From contig CM053263.1 of NCBI GenBank assembly GCA_028583405.1, positions 472,501 to 536,500 on the forward strand: a stretch of DNA of 64,000 nt. The letters run 5' to 3'. The notes beneath the pieces were generated by a model. That model was not told the DNA's origin, searched no databases, and worked only from the letters and a program-made list of their open reading frames with translations. Positions within the stretch are counted from its first letter, which is position 1. Every line of letters begins with the position of its first letter. Positions 1-11,277 of the stretch are shown piece by piece. Source of the stretch: Pogonophryne albipinna. Its lineage: Eukaryota; Chordata; Actinopteri; Perciformes; Artedidraconidae. The position numbers and the translations under genes are program-made.

Positions 1-180
1 ATAGTCAAAAAAATACTCAATTATATTTATTTGGGAAAATAAATATGGTCACTTTGAAGAGTCAAAACTGTTCTTGTCTTTGTTTTGTTCATAGTAGTAA
101 TGCTCATGTCATTTGCTCACTACTAGTCTTTTTTTTACAACCAGGTGTGCAAAAACTACAGGTACATGTAATATATATAT
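1..180. other. AT-rich sequence, nothing recognised
   Basis: I see no gene or repeat boundary here. It ends in a short AT dinucleotide run into which the next TIR element is inserted. Confidence 0.4.
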
Positions 181-440
181 TAGGGCTGTCAGTCGATTAA
201 AATATTTAATCGCGATTAATCGCAAATTAATCGCACATTTTTTATCTGTTCTAAATGTACCTTAGAGGAATATTTTTCAAGTTTTTAATACTCTTATCAA
301 CATATGAGTGGACAAATATGCTTTATGCTAATGTTTATTATCATTTGAACAATGACAAATATTCTCATGAATATTAAACACAACAACCTCTGAACATTAC
401 AAATATTCGCCTCAATTCAACCTCTCATACAATAATACAC

Positions 441-507
<67 letters not shown>

Positions 508-1066
508 GTGTGTGTGTGTGTGTGTGTGTGTGTGATGGATCGTTGGAGCTATGTGCAACTCAAGGCATATGCTCGAACGGGAGCTGCCTGGACGCTGCAA
601 TCATGTTGCACTATCCGTGCTGAGTGTGCTGACTTTTCGTACAATGTCCCACTGTCTGGCTTCCTGCATAAAGTCAAGTGCTCGGCGCAGTTGTGGCGAA
701 ATGTCGCTCCTCTGTTTTCATTTAAACAGCTCCTGATATCCGTTAGCGCAGCTAGCTAGCACCAGATGCTAACAACAACAATGCACGTAAGGTCTCTCTC
801 TCGCTCGCTCGGGCCACACATACACACACCCTCCCGGTCCTCCCGATGGCCAGTCGGTGGGTGCCGGTGAGCGTGGAAGTGTGGTCTGCTGCAAGCGGGC
901 AGCAGGAGCGGGGCTGTCAGCATCAGCTTGTAGATGGTATATTAAACTCGATGCGCTCTGAAACTACGGGGCGGCCGAGGACAAAAAATACACATGCGTT
1001 AATCGCGTTAAAATAATTAGTGGCGTTAATTATTTTTTGCGTTAACGCTTTAACTTGACAGCCCTA
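181..1066. mobile_element. Non-autonomous DNA transposon with TAGGGCTGTCA termini, copy 1
   Basis: The left end reads TAGGGCTGTCAGTCGATTA and the right end reads AACTTGACAGCCCTA, so the termini are inverted repeats. Just inside, both ends are rich in TTAATCGCG / TTAACGCG motifs. It is flanked on both sides by AT dinucleotide runs, so the TSD (TA or 8 bp ATATATAT) cannot be decided. The interior carries a (GT)n array at 444-534 and no plausible transposase. A second copy lies at 39126-40136 with nearly the same sequence, including the array. Superfamily is unassigned; hAT is possible. Confidence 0.8.
444..534 (+). repeat. (GT)n microsatellite inside TIR element
   Basis: About 45 GT units with one TT interruption near 506. 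It sits at the same internal position as the (GT)n array of the second element copy at 39433-39593. Confidence 0.97.
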
Positions 1067-1097
1067 ATATATATATATATATATATATATTATATTA

Positions 1098-1174
1098 TTA
1101 TCGGTATCGGTCTTGAGAAGCAGGAAGTTATCGGTATCGGTATCGGTTTCAAAAAACCAATATCGTGCATCCCT
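1098..1174 (-). mobile_element. Terminal fragment of a TAGGGATGCACGAT-type transposon
   Basis: The segment has TATCGGTATCGG repeats and ends in ATATCGTGCATCCCTA, the inverse of a TAGGGATGCACGATAT terminus. A related terminus (TAGGGATGCCCCGATC) opens at 53278. Only one end is present; the other side has been lost or replaced by the TIR element ending at 1066. Confidence 0.55.
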
Positions 1175-1803
1175 AATAAGAATTATTACATTACATGTGA
1201 TTTGTTAGATTTACATACTCAATACTGTGGGCCATCCCCACAGGAGCAAGTTGGGTGAAGTGTCTTGCCCAGGGACACAACGACATGCTGACTGCAGTGG
1301 GACTCCAACTTGCTATACCCTGATTTGAAGTCCAGCACTCTACCCACTGAGCCACAGACTCCCTTTTATTATATGGCTTAGTTGAACACTTGATTCTGAT
1401 TGTTCAATTTGGAAATGTAGAGGTTTGCTATTTTTTGCTAGCTAAGGAAGATCAAGGGGACCATGTATCCATCCGCACAAAGAAGTCTGGTCAATTTATT
1501 GTCAGCATTTTAAGAGACGTGGCTGTCACTGCAGTTTCAGCCGTTGGGATGCAGTGGACCTTTTTTTCTTAGCGGAAGCAATTTGATCACTTTTAAATTA
1601 ATGAAATCATTTTCGAATCAATATTGTGGGTCAGGTTGTCTGTATATTTACACCATATTGGTGTTCTTCATATCCTGACCACTTATACATAAACAACAAA
1701 GGAAAAGGACACAAAAGACACAGAGAACAGGGAGTTCATGCTAATTCATCTACTGAACATCCCATAGTCTGTGTTACTATGGCGTGACACAGGACTTCAA
1801 TTA
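1175..1803. other. Intergenic sequence with possible retroposon remnant
   Basis: The part at about 1210-1365 contains TCTTGCCCAGGGACACAACG and ends in CCCACTGAGCCAC. From memory this resembles a common fish dispersed repeat with a tRNA-like look. Nothing else is recognised in 1370-1800. Confidence 0.35.
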
Positions 1804-1837
1804 ACACACACACACACACGCACGCACGCACACACGC

Positions 1838-1893
<56 letters not shown>
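1804..1893 (+). repeat. (CA)n microsatellite with CG interruptions
   Basis: CA dinucleotides with scattered CACG units in the first 40 bases, followed directly by a polypyrimidine tract. Confidence 0.95.
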
Positions 1894-1895
<2 letters not shown>

Positions 1896-2627
1896 TAGAC
1901 AGACCTATTGATTTTTGTGGTAACACTGTCCTGTCACCACATACAGTGTGAGTCTCTCGACCTCCCCTCCCTCACCCACCCACCTCCCCTCCTCTCATCT
2001 CCTCCCTCACATGTGACACTTGACACTCCTCACCTCCCCCTCACCTCTCGCAACCTCCCCCTTTTCTAACCATCTATCAATACACTCCCTACTTTCCTTT
2101 CTCCTGCGGCCTGTATTCTCTTCCTTCTTCTCTTCCTCAGATGCTCATTTCAGCACCAACTCCCTCCTCTTTCTCCCACCTTTACCTCACCCTGCTCTTT
2201 CCCTTCCTTTCCTGCATCCTCTTCCTTTTTTCTCCTTAAAGGATTATTGTCAGGATGAGAGAAACAGTGATTGGAGACATGCAGGGGGGATGGTCTTTTG
2301 TTTTGCCAGTGCTCTACAGGCACACATAAAAAAAATTATATATATATATATAAAACACACAGCATACATACAAAGAGAAAAGGACAAACAAGGGAATGTC
2401 CCCCCAGAGAGCAAGGTAGAGCTGTGTTCAGAGGCTTTGGCAATACTGCTCCACCGTCACTGCCAATACACAGAGAGGAACAAGATAGAGAACAGAATAG
2501 GAAACATACAAACATGAAGAGATTCAAAGGGAGACATTTTTTGGAAAAGGCTCAAACACATTCACAGGCTCCAATAACCTTGAATTCATTACAACCCCTA
2601 CATTTTGCTTACTAGATTATGTCATAG
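1894..2627. other. Polypyrimidine tract and unassigned sequence
   Basis: 1943-2240 is strongly C/T biased on the plus strand (CTCCCCTCC-type runs). It can be read as an open frame, but its Ser/Leu/Pro composition is what any C/T tract gives. 2241-2627 shows no recognisable gene; a short TA run lies at 2337-2352. Confidence 0.5.
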
Positions 2628-2753
2628 AGGACATATTATGCTAATCTTCAGGTTCATATTTATATTTAGTGTCTCTACTGGGACATGTCTCCATGCTTTA
2701 ATGCTCAAAAAGTGCTTTATTTGTCTCATACTGCCTGTGTTGCAGCACCTCTC
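2628..2753 (+). mobile_element. Left part of dispersed MITE family 1, truncated at a tRNA gene
   Basis: It contains the family signature GTGTCTCTACTGGGACATG, then CATGCTTTAATG and CTGCAGCACC-like sequence. Five other placements occur at 4752, 16487, 28955 (-), 33438 and 54548 (-). This copy stops exactly one base before the 3' end of the tRNA-Lys at 2754. Confidence 0.75.
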
Positions 2754-2826
2754 AGCCCAACGTGGGGCTCGAACCCACGACCCTGAGATTAAGAGTCTCA
2801 TGCTCTACCGACTGAGCTAGCCAGGC
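2754..2826 (-). tRNA. tRNA-Lys (anticodon CTT)
   Basis: The 73-nt minus-strand sequence starts GCCTGGCTAGCTCAGTCGG, has anticodon arm TGAGACTCTTAATCTCA with CTT in the loop, and T arm GTGGGTTCGAGCCCCAC. The acceptor stem pairs GCCTGGC with GTTGGGC (one T-G wobble at position 4). The A-box and B-box internal promoter elements are intact. No intron and no encoded CCA, as expected of a eukaryotic gene. A truncated MITE abuts its 3' end, so termination signals may be lost. Confidence 0.85.
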
Positions 2827-2976
2827 TGGGCAGAGGCTGAAGTGGGCAGTGACTACAAAACCCAGCCCAGGTGATGGTATTTAAAAATGTTCATGATGTG
2901 TCTTAAGGAGCCATTTAAGAAGCGTTAAGAGGAAAACCTACAGGGATAAAACCTGCAGAAGAATAACGCAAAACTT

Positions 2977-3053
2977 TCAGGAGTGGGATTTGAAGGGACC
3001 AGAAGTCCCCTTGCTCAGGAAGGAGTCGAGCCTTGAATCTGGCGCCTTAGACC
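2977..3053 (-). pseudogene. tRNA-Leu(CAA) pseudogene, partial
   Basis: It retains the anticodon/intron part (GGCGCCAGATTCAAGG on the minus strand) and a TTCAAATCCCACTC 3' end. About 20 bases covering the variable/T-stem region are missing, and the D-arm breaks off at ATCGGTCTAAGG. Compare the intact genes at 7536 and 18999. Confidence 0.75.
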
Positions 3054-3329
3054 GATGATATCAATGGTTATTTTAGAAGTCATATACTCAGAACCTACAT
3101 GTGCTTGTGTGCAAGAACTACATCTATACATGGAAAAAAACATTGTCAAAACGTCAATCAAGTAACTGCCCTTTGAGTCCACTGGGAAAGAGCAAACAAG
3201 GAAATGTGACTGGTGGTGAAAGTGTAAATGTTGATGTGTTTCACATGTTCAGATCTATTGTGCAGAAATCTGAAGAAGGTCTGAAAGGTGGAAATATTGC
3301 AGGAGAGAATGTCAAGCAATAACACACAA

Positions 3330-3428
3330 TATTCCCTCTCCTGTAGTGTGTTCATAGGTTTGTGTGTAAATGGTCTGAAAAGACTCAAATCCCTGTTCCC
3401 TCCAGAGGGAGTTTCTCTCCCACATGAG
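3330..3428 (-). mobile_element. Right part of MITE family 1
   Basis: It contains TAAATGGTCTGAAAAGACT and CTCCAGAGGGAGTTTCTCTC, the reverse complement of the right half of the fuller copy at 4752-5155. Confidence 0.65.
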
Positions 3429-4207
<779 letters not shown>

Positions 4208-4751
4208 TTGGGTGCTGAAGGTGTGCCAGGGAGCCTGCCAGCCAGCAAGGCTGAGCTGCAGGGCCCCTGCTGGGGGTGGAGGGTTCAGGCGAGCCCCCTG
4301 CCTCCACTGGCCTACTGGAGCATGCTGGGAAATAAAAAGGGAGGAGGAAAGAAGAGGGGGGAAGGGAGATTTGGAGAGATGGAGAGAGTTAGAGAGTTAG
4401 AGACCACAAGATGGAAAAGCAAGAGAAGAAGGAATTGAGGGAAGGAGATGGACACAGACAGACGGAAAGAGGAGGAGGAGGTGATGTTGATGTAGAGAGG
4501 AAGAGAAGGTAAACCCAGAGCAGGAATGCAGGGAATGAAGGGAATGGAGGAGTTTTCCTCGGGCTGGAACGAGAAAAGGAGAGAAGGAGAGGCCAAGTGG
4601 GAGATCCTGCAGACCTGAGGCGCTTCAAAACTAATTTATTCTCTCCCTCACTCTCTACTTTACTTCAACTCCTCCTTAACATTCATCTGTTAAATACAAC
4701 TGATTGTTTTCCTATTATTTATCTACGTCGTTCATCCAGACACATGTACAC
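4208..4751. other. Purine-rich tract and unassigned sequence
   Basis: 4335-4590 is strongly A/G biased on the plus strand (GGAGGAAAGAAGAGGGG type). 4600-4751 is unremarkable. Confidence 0.5.
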
Positions 4752-5155
4752 CATAAAGAGGACACATTCTGCTAATGTTCATGATCATATCAGTACGTAG
4801 TGTGTCTCCTGGGACATGTCACCATGCTTTAAAGTTCAAAAAGCTCTTTATTTTCCTCATACTGCCTGTGCTGCAGCACCTCTTTTCACCCTCTGTCTGA
4901 AACCAGAGCCCAGTCTGCTCTGATTGGTTAGCTGACCAAGAGCACTAGCCAATAGAAGTGCGTGTTACATAGTTATGTCACTATGTTCAGGAAGTAAACA
5001 AAGGAGTCCAATAGAGGAGATTCAGTCAGGGGTTGTGGGAGAGAAACTCCCTCTGGAGGGAACACAGGGATTTTAGTCTTTGCAAACCATTTACATGCAC
5101 AAAAACCTATAGAACAAACTACAGGAAAGGGAAACCCCAATATGATGTTCAAGGG
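4752..5155 (+). mobile_element. Dispersed MITE family 1, near full length
   Basis: It begins near GAGGACACATTCTGCTAATG and passes through GGGACATGTCACCATGCTTT, CTGTGCTGCAGCACCTCTTT and GAAACCAGAGCCCAGTCTGC, then GAAACTCCCTCTGGAGGGAA. The family has TTAA-like terminal context and GGGGCCATATTATGC-type ends in its better copies, which suggests piggyBac-type MITEs. It lies 80 bp from a tRNA-Leu pseudogene. Confidence 0.7.
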
Positions 5156-5236
5156 GTATCATGTTTGACACAGAAACAAAATAAGTGGTATCTTTATCGC
5201 TTAACAACAGTGATGTAACATGTAGGTAGAACACTC

Positions 5237-5348
5237 TGTCAGGAGAGGGATTTAAACCCACGCCCCCATTTGGAGACCAGAAGTCCCTTTTGCCCAGGAA
5301 AAAGTCAATCCTTCAGTGTCGCACCTTAGACCGCTCGGCGAGACCACC
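5237..5348 (-). pseudogene. tRNA-Leu-like pseudogene (anticodon position GAA)
   Basis: It is 112 bp with the intron layout of the nearby tRNA-Leu(CAA) genes. The acceptor stem has decayed (minus-strand start GGTGGTCTCGCC) and CAA has become GAA. A GAA anticodon would read Phe, but the long variable arm and the intron show Leu ancestry. The 48520-48614 fragment shares the same variant bases, so the two descend from one copy. Confidence 0.8.
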
Positions 5349-5374
5349 AGAAAAGGGTCATATTTGGTAACTGT

Positions 5375-6388
5375 CAGCGACGTGCAGTCAGGGGAGGCAG
5401 GGGAGGCAGAGCCTCACCTGTCATACTCCAATGTAACGGAAAAACAACTAAAGAAAAACAAAATAGTAATAATAATAAAATGTCTCCACTGATCTGTGTT
5501 GTAAATATGATTTCTGTATGATTCCAATCGCTTTTTATAGTCAAAATCAGCCAATTTGACGAGCTCCGGTACAACTACGGGTAGCGATGAGAAGTGAGGC
5601 AGGGACGAGCTCTGCCTCTCGTAAGCCCACAGTAACTTGCTGGAGCACGGGCACTAATTTAGCGCGGGCACTTATTTTGTGAGCGCGCTCAAGCCAGTTA
5701 CTGTGTGGTGAGGTGAGGCACAGATGAGCTCTGCCTCACCTCAGAATGCATCACCACACAGAAACTGTCTGGAAAGCGGGCCCTAAGCGCATGCCTGCAC
5801 CATCTCACTGTATGTCACCAATGTAATGTTTGTAGATCCCTTTATTACATTTATCCTCGCCATCCATAGTCTCTAAATAACTTATTTCACGTATATATGA
5901 TATTTAAGCTCGCTGGTCTCATCATACAACGGCAATGAAAAAAGCACCAGGGGAGGCAGCCATAACCTCTGCCGCACTGAAGGGGGCGGGGCGCAAGTGA
6001 GCCCACAGGTTCTTGTTGCTACTGTTATTCTACGCAGAGACGGTAGACGAAAACAACAAGCTAGGCTTTTGAAACTACAGGAAGATAAGGAGGACTTAAA
6101 AAAGTAATAAAGATTGTTGTCCAGAAGGATAGCATGGACTTCATCTTCAAGTCAAGGTAAGACCCCAATTGTAATGAACATGGGATCTTACTAAGAGAGA
6201 ACAATCCAATATTTAGATTGTGGGTATCCTTTTGTTGAACAGTCTGTTTAAAATGAATCGAAGCATCAGACTAAAAAAGCTTTTGAAAATAACAGAATAT
6301 TTCGATTAAGGTCAAAATATAACATTTGTAAATCTGACTCTGAAAGAGTCCGTGCCTCACCAGCCATGAACCTCACCGCACGTCACTG
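5375..6388. mobile_element. Non-autonomous hAT transposon (CAGYGACGTGC ends)
   Basis: The ends are CAGCGACGTGCAG and CCGCACGTCACTG. It is flanked by a perfect 8-bp TSD, GTAACTGT, at 5367-5374 and 6389-6396. The 1014-bp interior has no long coding frame; a GAGGCAGAGCCTCACCTG-type motif recurs near both ends. It is inserted in the spacer between the tRNA-Leu pseudogene and the tRNA-Lys. Confidence 0.92.
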
Positions 6389-6575
6389 GTAACTGTATGT
6401 CGGTGGGCAACAGAGATGCACCCAACAACACGTTCTGACTTTATGTGACAGTGTGCATTGTCATAACTGTGTAGAATACAATGTCCACATCTATCCATGC
6501 AGATTGTATATATATATTTGAAATTGATATGATCATATATCTGATTATAGATACACACCCACCTTAAAATGACAG

Positions 6576-6648
6576 AGCCCAACGTGGGGCTCGAACCCAC
6601 GACCCTGAGATTAAGAGTCTCATGCTCTACTGACTGAGCTAGCCGGGC
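6576..6648 (-). tRNA. tRNA-Lys (anticodon CTT)
   Basis: The 73-nt minus-strand sequence starts GCCCGGCTAGCTCAGTCAG, with anticodon arm TGAGACTCTTAATCTCA and T arm GTGGGTTCGAGCCCCAC. The acceptor stem pairs fully (GCCCGGC with GTTGGGC, G-T wobbles allowed). It differs from the 50370 copy at a single D-loop base. Its flanks (6398-6575 and 6649-6790) recur inverted around the tRNA copies at 38145 and 45674. Confidence 0.9.
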
Positions 6649-6892
6649 TACAATTGGTTGAAAAATGATCACATTTCGTAGCTGAGTTCACTATAATGGA
6701 CTGAACACACTTCCAATGGTTGGAGGCTGGTATTGAGTCTTCTAATACAATTCTGTAAATTAACTTCTCAACAACAGGAACAGATGTCCTACTTTCGTTT
6801 TATTTCATATCTACACTGTAGCTAATGCAGTGGCGAACCGTGTCTATCACAACTGGACCTTCTGTAGACACACACACCCCCCCCCCCCCCCG

Positions 6893-7265
6893 GGAAAGAG
6901 CTGCCGCAAAATCGGCATGGGTGTGTCACTGACACAACCCCAGCTCGCCGCGGGGTCACGAGCGTGATGACGAATCATCATTTTTTAAGGAAATCGTTTT
7001 TATTATAATTACTGTGAAATGTATTATTCAATTCAATTCAATTCAAAACCTTTATTTATCCAGGTAAAATCCCATTGAGATCAATGATCTATTTTTCAAG
7101 GCAGAACTGCGCTGCTATGTTTTTGTCATTATTACAACAAATACACACTTGCAACTGATAACACTGGCAATGATTTTATATTTATTAGACTATTAAAAAA
7201 AAGATCATGTTCCAAATAAGTGGGGGTACGGCGTACCCCCGCGCCCAACGCCCACTACACCACTG
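6893..7265 (-). mobile_element. Truncated end of the CAGTGGTGTAGTGG hAT family, nested
   Basis: Read on the minus strand it begins CAGTGGTGTAGTGGGC and continues into GGGGGTACGCCGTACCCC and TCGTCATCACGCTCG. It matches the first ~270 bp of the element at 9663-10834, interrupted by a LINE-tail insert at 7026-7120. Only one terminus is present. Confidence 0.85.
7026..7120 (-). mobile_element. 3' tail of a LINE/SINE retroposon
   Basis: On the minus strand it reads ATCTCAATGGGATTTTACC and CTGGATAAATAAAGG, followed by an ATTGA-type simple tail. The 3' end of the LINE at 45530-45600 has the same arrangement. It interrupts the nested hAT fragment. Confidence 0.7.
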
Positions 7266-7535
7266 GTATTCTCTGAATACCTTGAAGGCCCTGACGGTTC
7301 GCCACTGAGCTAATGTACTAATGACAATAAAGCCTTGAAACTTGAAACTTTATGTTACAGCTGACTTGTGCAATAAGCTAATTGATCTTTCCTCTGCAGT
7401 CAGTCTTAGACATTTACCTTGTAGTCAACAATCATCTTTGCATGCTTCTTTTTTTTAAGACTACTGCATCCATACGTTATAGGAGAAACTAATCACACAT
7501 CTTTTTGTCAACCATCTGATCTGCAGGTAAAATAC

Positions 7536-7645
7536 TGTCAGAAGTGGGATTTGAACCCACGCCTCCATGTGGAGACCAGAATTCCCTTTGCTCAGGAAGG
7601 AGTCAACCTTGAGTCTGGCGCCTTAGACCGCTCGGCCATCCTGAC
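7536..7645 (-). tRNA. tRNA-Leu (anticodon CAA), with intron
   Basis: The 110-bp minus-strand gene starts GTCAGGATGGCCGAGCGGTC (A box) and has CCAGACTCAAGG at the anticodon. About 25-30 bp of intron follows position 37. The 3' part is TGGGTTCAAATCCCACTTC (B box) ending TGACA. Acceptor pairing GTCAGGA / TTCTGAC is intact (one G-T wobble allowed). The extra length over about 83 nt is the intron, typical of animal tRNA-Leu(CAA). Confidence 0.9.
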
Positions 7646-8324
<679 letters not shown>

Positions 8325-8403
8325 CTCCTTTAATGACCCATACATCCGGCCTTAGGCACTGGGGCCTCAGAGTGAAAAAAAAGTGAAAAGAGAAATTCAC
8401 AAT

Positions 8404-8484
8404 AGATCGATAGACAGAAAGATAGATAGAGAGAGGGAGGGAGAGATATATAGATTTAGATAGAGAGATAGATAGACAGATAGG
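8404..8484 (+). repeat. Degenerate (GATA)n tract
   Basis: Imperfect GATAGATAGA / GAGAGAGGGA repeats between two long (CA)n arrays. Confidence 0.85.
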
Positions 8485-8561
8485 GTAGTAACTAATACTC
8501 AGCATGTAGTAAGAGTTGAGATGTAAATCAACTAAAAGTCAAGAGGTGAGGGTTCACAGGC

Positions 8562-9187
<626 letters not shown>

Positions 9188-9640
9188 CGAGTCCGAGTCC
9201 AAGTCCAAGTCACCAAGAGAGTCGTAGTCGAGTCCAAGTCCGAGTCACCCAAGGAGTGTCCGAGTCGAGTCCGAGTCATCAATACCTGTGTTCGAGTCCG
9301 AGTCCAAGTCCGAGTCACCCAAGGAGTGTCCGAGTCGAGTCCGAGTCATCATTAACTGTGTTCGAGTCCGAGTCCAAGTCCGAGTCACCCAAGGAGTGTC
9401 CGAGTCGAGTCCGAGTCATCATTAACTGTGTTCGAGTCCGAGTCCAAGTCCGAGTCACCCAAGGAGTGTCCGAGTCGAGTCCGAGTCATCATTAACTGTG
9501 TTCGAGTCCGAGTCCAAGTCCGAGTCACCCAAGGAGTGTCCGAGTCGAGTCCGAGTCATCAATACCTGTGTTCGAGTCCGAGTCCAAGTCCGAGTCACCT
9601 AAGAAGAGTCCAAGTCAAGTCCGAGTCACAAGTCTTCATG
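9188..9640 (+). repeat. 70-bp minisatellite built from GAGTCC sub-repeats
   Basis: The anchor TTCGAGTCCG recurs at 9291, 9361, 9431, 9501 and 9571, an exact 70-bp period. About six copies exist, the outer ones degenerate. Each unit is itself made of GAGTCC/AAGTCC hexamers plus CACCCAAGGAGTGTC. Two unit types alternate by the spacer TCAATACCTGTG or TCATTAACTGTG (order: A, B, B, B, A). The related block at 14503-14716 shares GAGTCCGAGTCCAAGTC. Confidence 0.95.
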
Positions 9641-9957
9641 TATTAACCTTCGTGGATATATGCAGTGGTGTAGTGGGCGTTGGACGCGGGGGTACGCCGT
9701 ACCCCCACTTATTTGGAGCATGATCTTTTTTTTAATAGTCTAATAAATATAAAATCATTGCCAGTCTTATCGGTTGCAAGTGTGTATTTGTTGTAATAAT
9801 GACAAAAACATAATACATTTCACAGTAATTATAATAAAAAATAAAAACGATTTCCTTAAAAAAATGATGATTCGTCATCACGCTCGTGACCCCGCTCGCC
9901 GCCCGCCGGTTTTGCGGCAGCTCTTTCCCTCAAGAACGCTAACGAAAAAGCTCTATA

Positions 9958-10298
9958 ATGGCAGGCAAACATTTTTTACTTGACTTCTTTTCTAAAAAGA
10001 ATATAATTCACAAGAAGAAAGAGGCTAGCAGCACCGAAGCTACAAGTGAAGCTGCTACTAGTACTACATCATCAGAAGAGCCGCCTAAAGACGTGGATAA
10101 TGCTAGCACTAACGTTAACGTTAGCTGCGCTAGCAACGTTCCCCTGGCTAGCTCAAGCTCACCTTTCCCAGAGGTATGGACGGAGGAGATGTGGCGGAGG
10201 AAACAAGAGGCATACCCGTGGATAGACTGCAAAGCTGGGAAACTGGGCTGCAAAGTTTGTTCATCCATTTTGGATGTATCAGTCCTCAAAACGCAAGG
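9958..10298 (+). pseudogene. hAT transposase N-terminal exon (BED/TTF-like)
   Basis: About 113 codons from an ATG at 9958. The first part is basic then Ser/Thr/Ala-rich. The second part holds WTEEMWRRKQEAYPWIDC and GKLGCKVC, the Trp- and Cys-containing start of the N-terminal zinc-finger region of hAT/ZMYM-like transposases. The frame runs into a (GT)n array exactly at CGCAAG|GTGTGT, which fits a splice donor, so this looks like exon 1. Downstream exons with the DDE catalytic core and dimerisation domain are absent. Family assignment is by motif and composition, not by alignment. Confidence 0.65.
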
Positions 10299-10341
10299 TG
10301 TGTGTGTGTGTGTGTGTGCGTGCGTGTGCGTGCGTGTGTGT
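10299..10341 (+). repeat. Short (GT)n/(GC) tract at putative splice donor
   Basis: GT repeats with GCGTGCGT interruptions, immediately after the transposase exon. Confidence 0.85.
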
Positions 10342-10842
10342 GTGAAGCAGCGCTGTCTGCTTATTTGCAATATAGGCTAGGTCTAATTAGAATAATTTCA
10401 AGTCCAGATTCAATGTTGTTTGCATAAGTAGGCTATATTTTTCGTTTCGTTTATTTAATAAGTTAATTTCAGGACAACTTTGGGAATTTTGTTTGTTTGT
10501 TATGCATTTTAAATAGATTTTGAAAGTGGAGAGAGAGAGAGAAGCAGCGCTGTCTGCTTAGTTGCAATACTGTAGATTATGCAATTTAGGCCTATAAATT
10601 GTTTATGTAACTTATGTGCCAGTGTGTCCATGGTTTTGAGTCTGTGTTGAGCGCAGCGCCGTCTGCTTTTTGCAGTACAGTAACTAAAGTAGGACTAAGC
10701 ATACCGGTAGTTTCTGTGGACCTGACTGCCCGTTTTGTGAGTGCACTGCGCGCGTGCGCACTTGTGTGGCATTGTTTGGGATGACCTGATTAAAATAGCG
10801 TCCCCCCAGTAAAAAAATCCCCACTACACCACTGGATATATG

Positions 10843-11277
10843 TGTTGAAATGTAGCTGCTCCTCTACATTGCTTTTATCCTGTCATGTTATACTAATCTG
10901 TCTATTGAACTGCTGTGAAGCGAGTTTGGCTACAATTCTTGTAATAGGTGCTATACAAATATAAAGCTTATTACTAATATTAATAGTATTATTATTATTA
11001 TATATAAATAAATAAACTATATTTAAAATGAGTTACCTTTTAGAGAAGTGATTATATTTGTATGCCAATATTTTCCTATGGTAAAGTTTTCGTTTTGCAC
11101 TTTTATTTTGATAGTAATAAGATCGGGACTCTTATTTTGAAGGAACTTTTACCGGTTAAATCGGTTTACTAATAAAGATTTAGGTTGCGTTCCAATAATC
11201 CAAAAATCAGCTCCTAAATTCTAACCCTATCGTCTATTCCTAAATTCAAAAGGATTTAGGAGAAGAGACCGCGGTAT
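10843..11277. other. Retroposon 3'-tail remnant and unassigned sequence
   Basis: 10903-10985 (GCTGTGAAGCGAGTTTGGCT, then GGTGCTATACAAATATAAAG and a TTA-rich tail) looks like the 3' end of a fish LINE. 11170-11277 begins a GGTTGCGTTCCAATAATCC segment that belongs to the next inverted-arm element. Confidence 0.45.

Larger units (their letters stand above)
6828..7307. mobile_element. hAT transposon (CAGTGGCGAACCGT ends) with nested insert, copy 1
   Basis: Inverted ends are CAGTGGCGAACCGT and ACGGTTCGCCACTG. The 8-bp TSD is AGCTAATG at 6820-6827 and 7308-7315. Most of the interior is a truncated, inverted piece of another hAT (6893-7265). The second copy of this family is at 40410-41110, and both share CTGAATACCTTGAAGGCCCT next to the right end. 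Confidence 0.93.
9663..10834 (+). mobile_element. hAT transposon (CAGTGGTGTAGTGG ends)
   Basis: The ends CAGTGGTGTAGTGG and CCACTACACCACTG are perfect 14-bp inverted repeats. The 8-bp TSD GATATATG is at 9655-9662 and 10835-10842. A palindrome GGGGGTACGCCGTACCCC sits just inside the left end. The element keeps only the first transposase exon (9958-10298), so it is an internally deleted, non-autonomous copy. It directly follows the 70-bp minisatellite. Confidence 0.94.

Noticed and set aside
5237..5348. tRNA-Phe (GAA)
   Set aside because: The anticodon position reads GAA, but the intron, variable arm and flanks are those of tRNA-Leu(CAA), and the acceptor stem is broken.
9188..9640. CRISPR-like repeat-spacer array
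   Set aside because: The period is regular, but the whole 70-bp unit is conserved, so there are no unique spacers, and the genome is a vertebrate.
10008..10370. Antisense frame over the hAT exon (minus strand)
   Set aside because: It is the shadow of the sense transposase exon, whose Cys/Trp pattern and ATG context are the more convincing.
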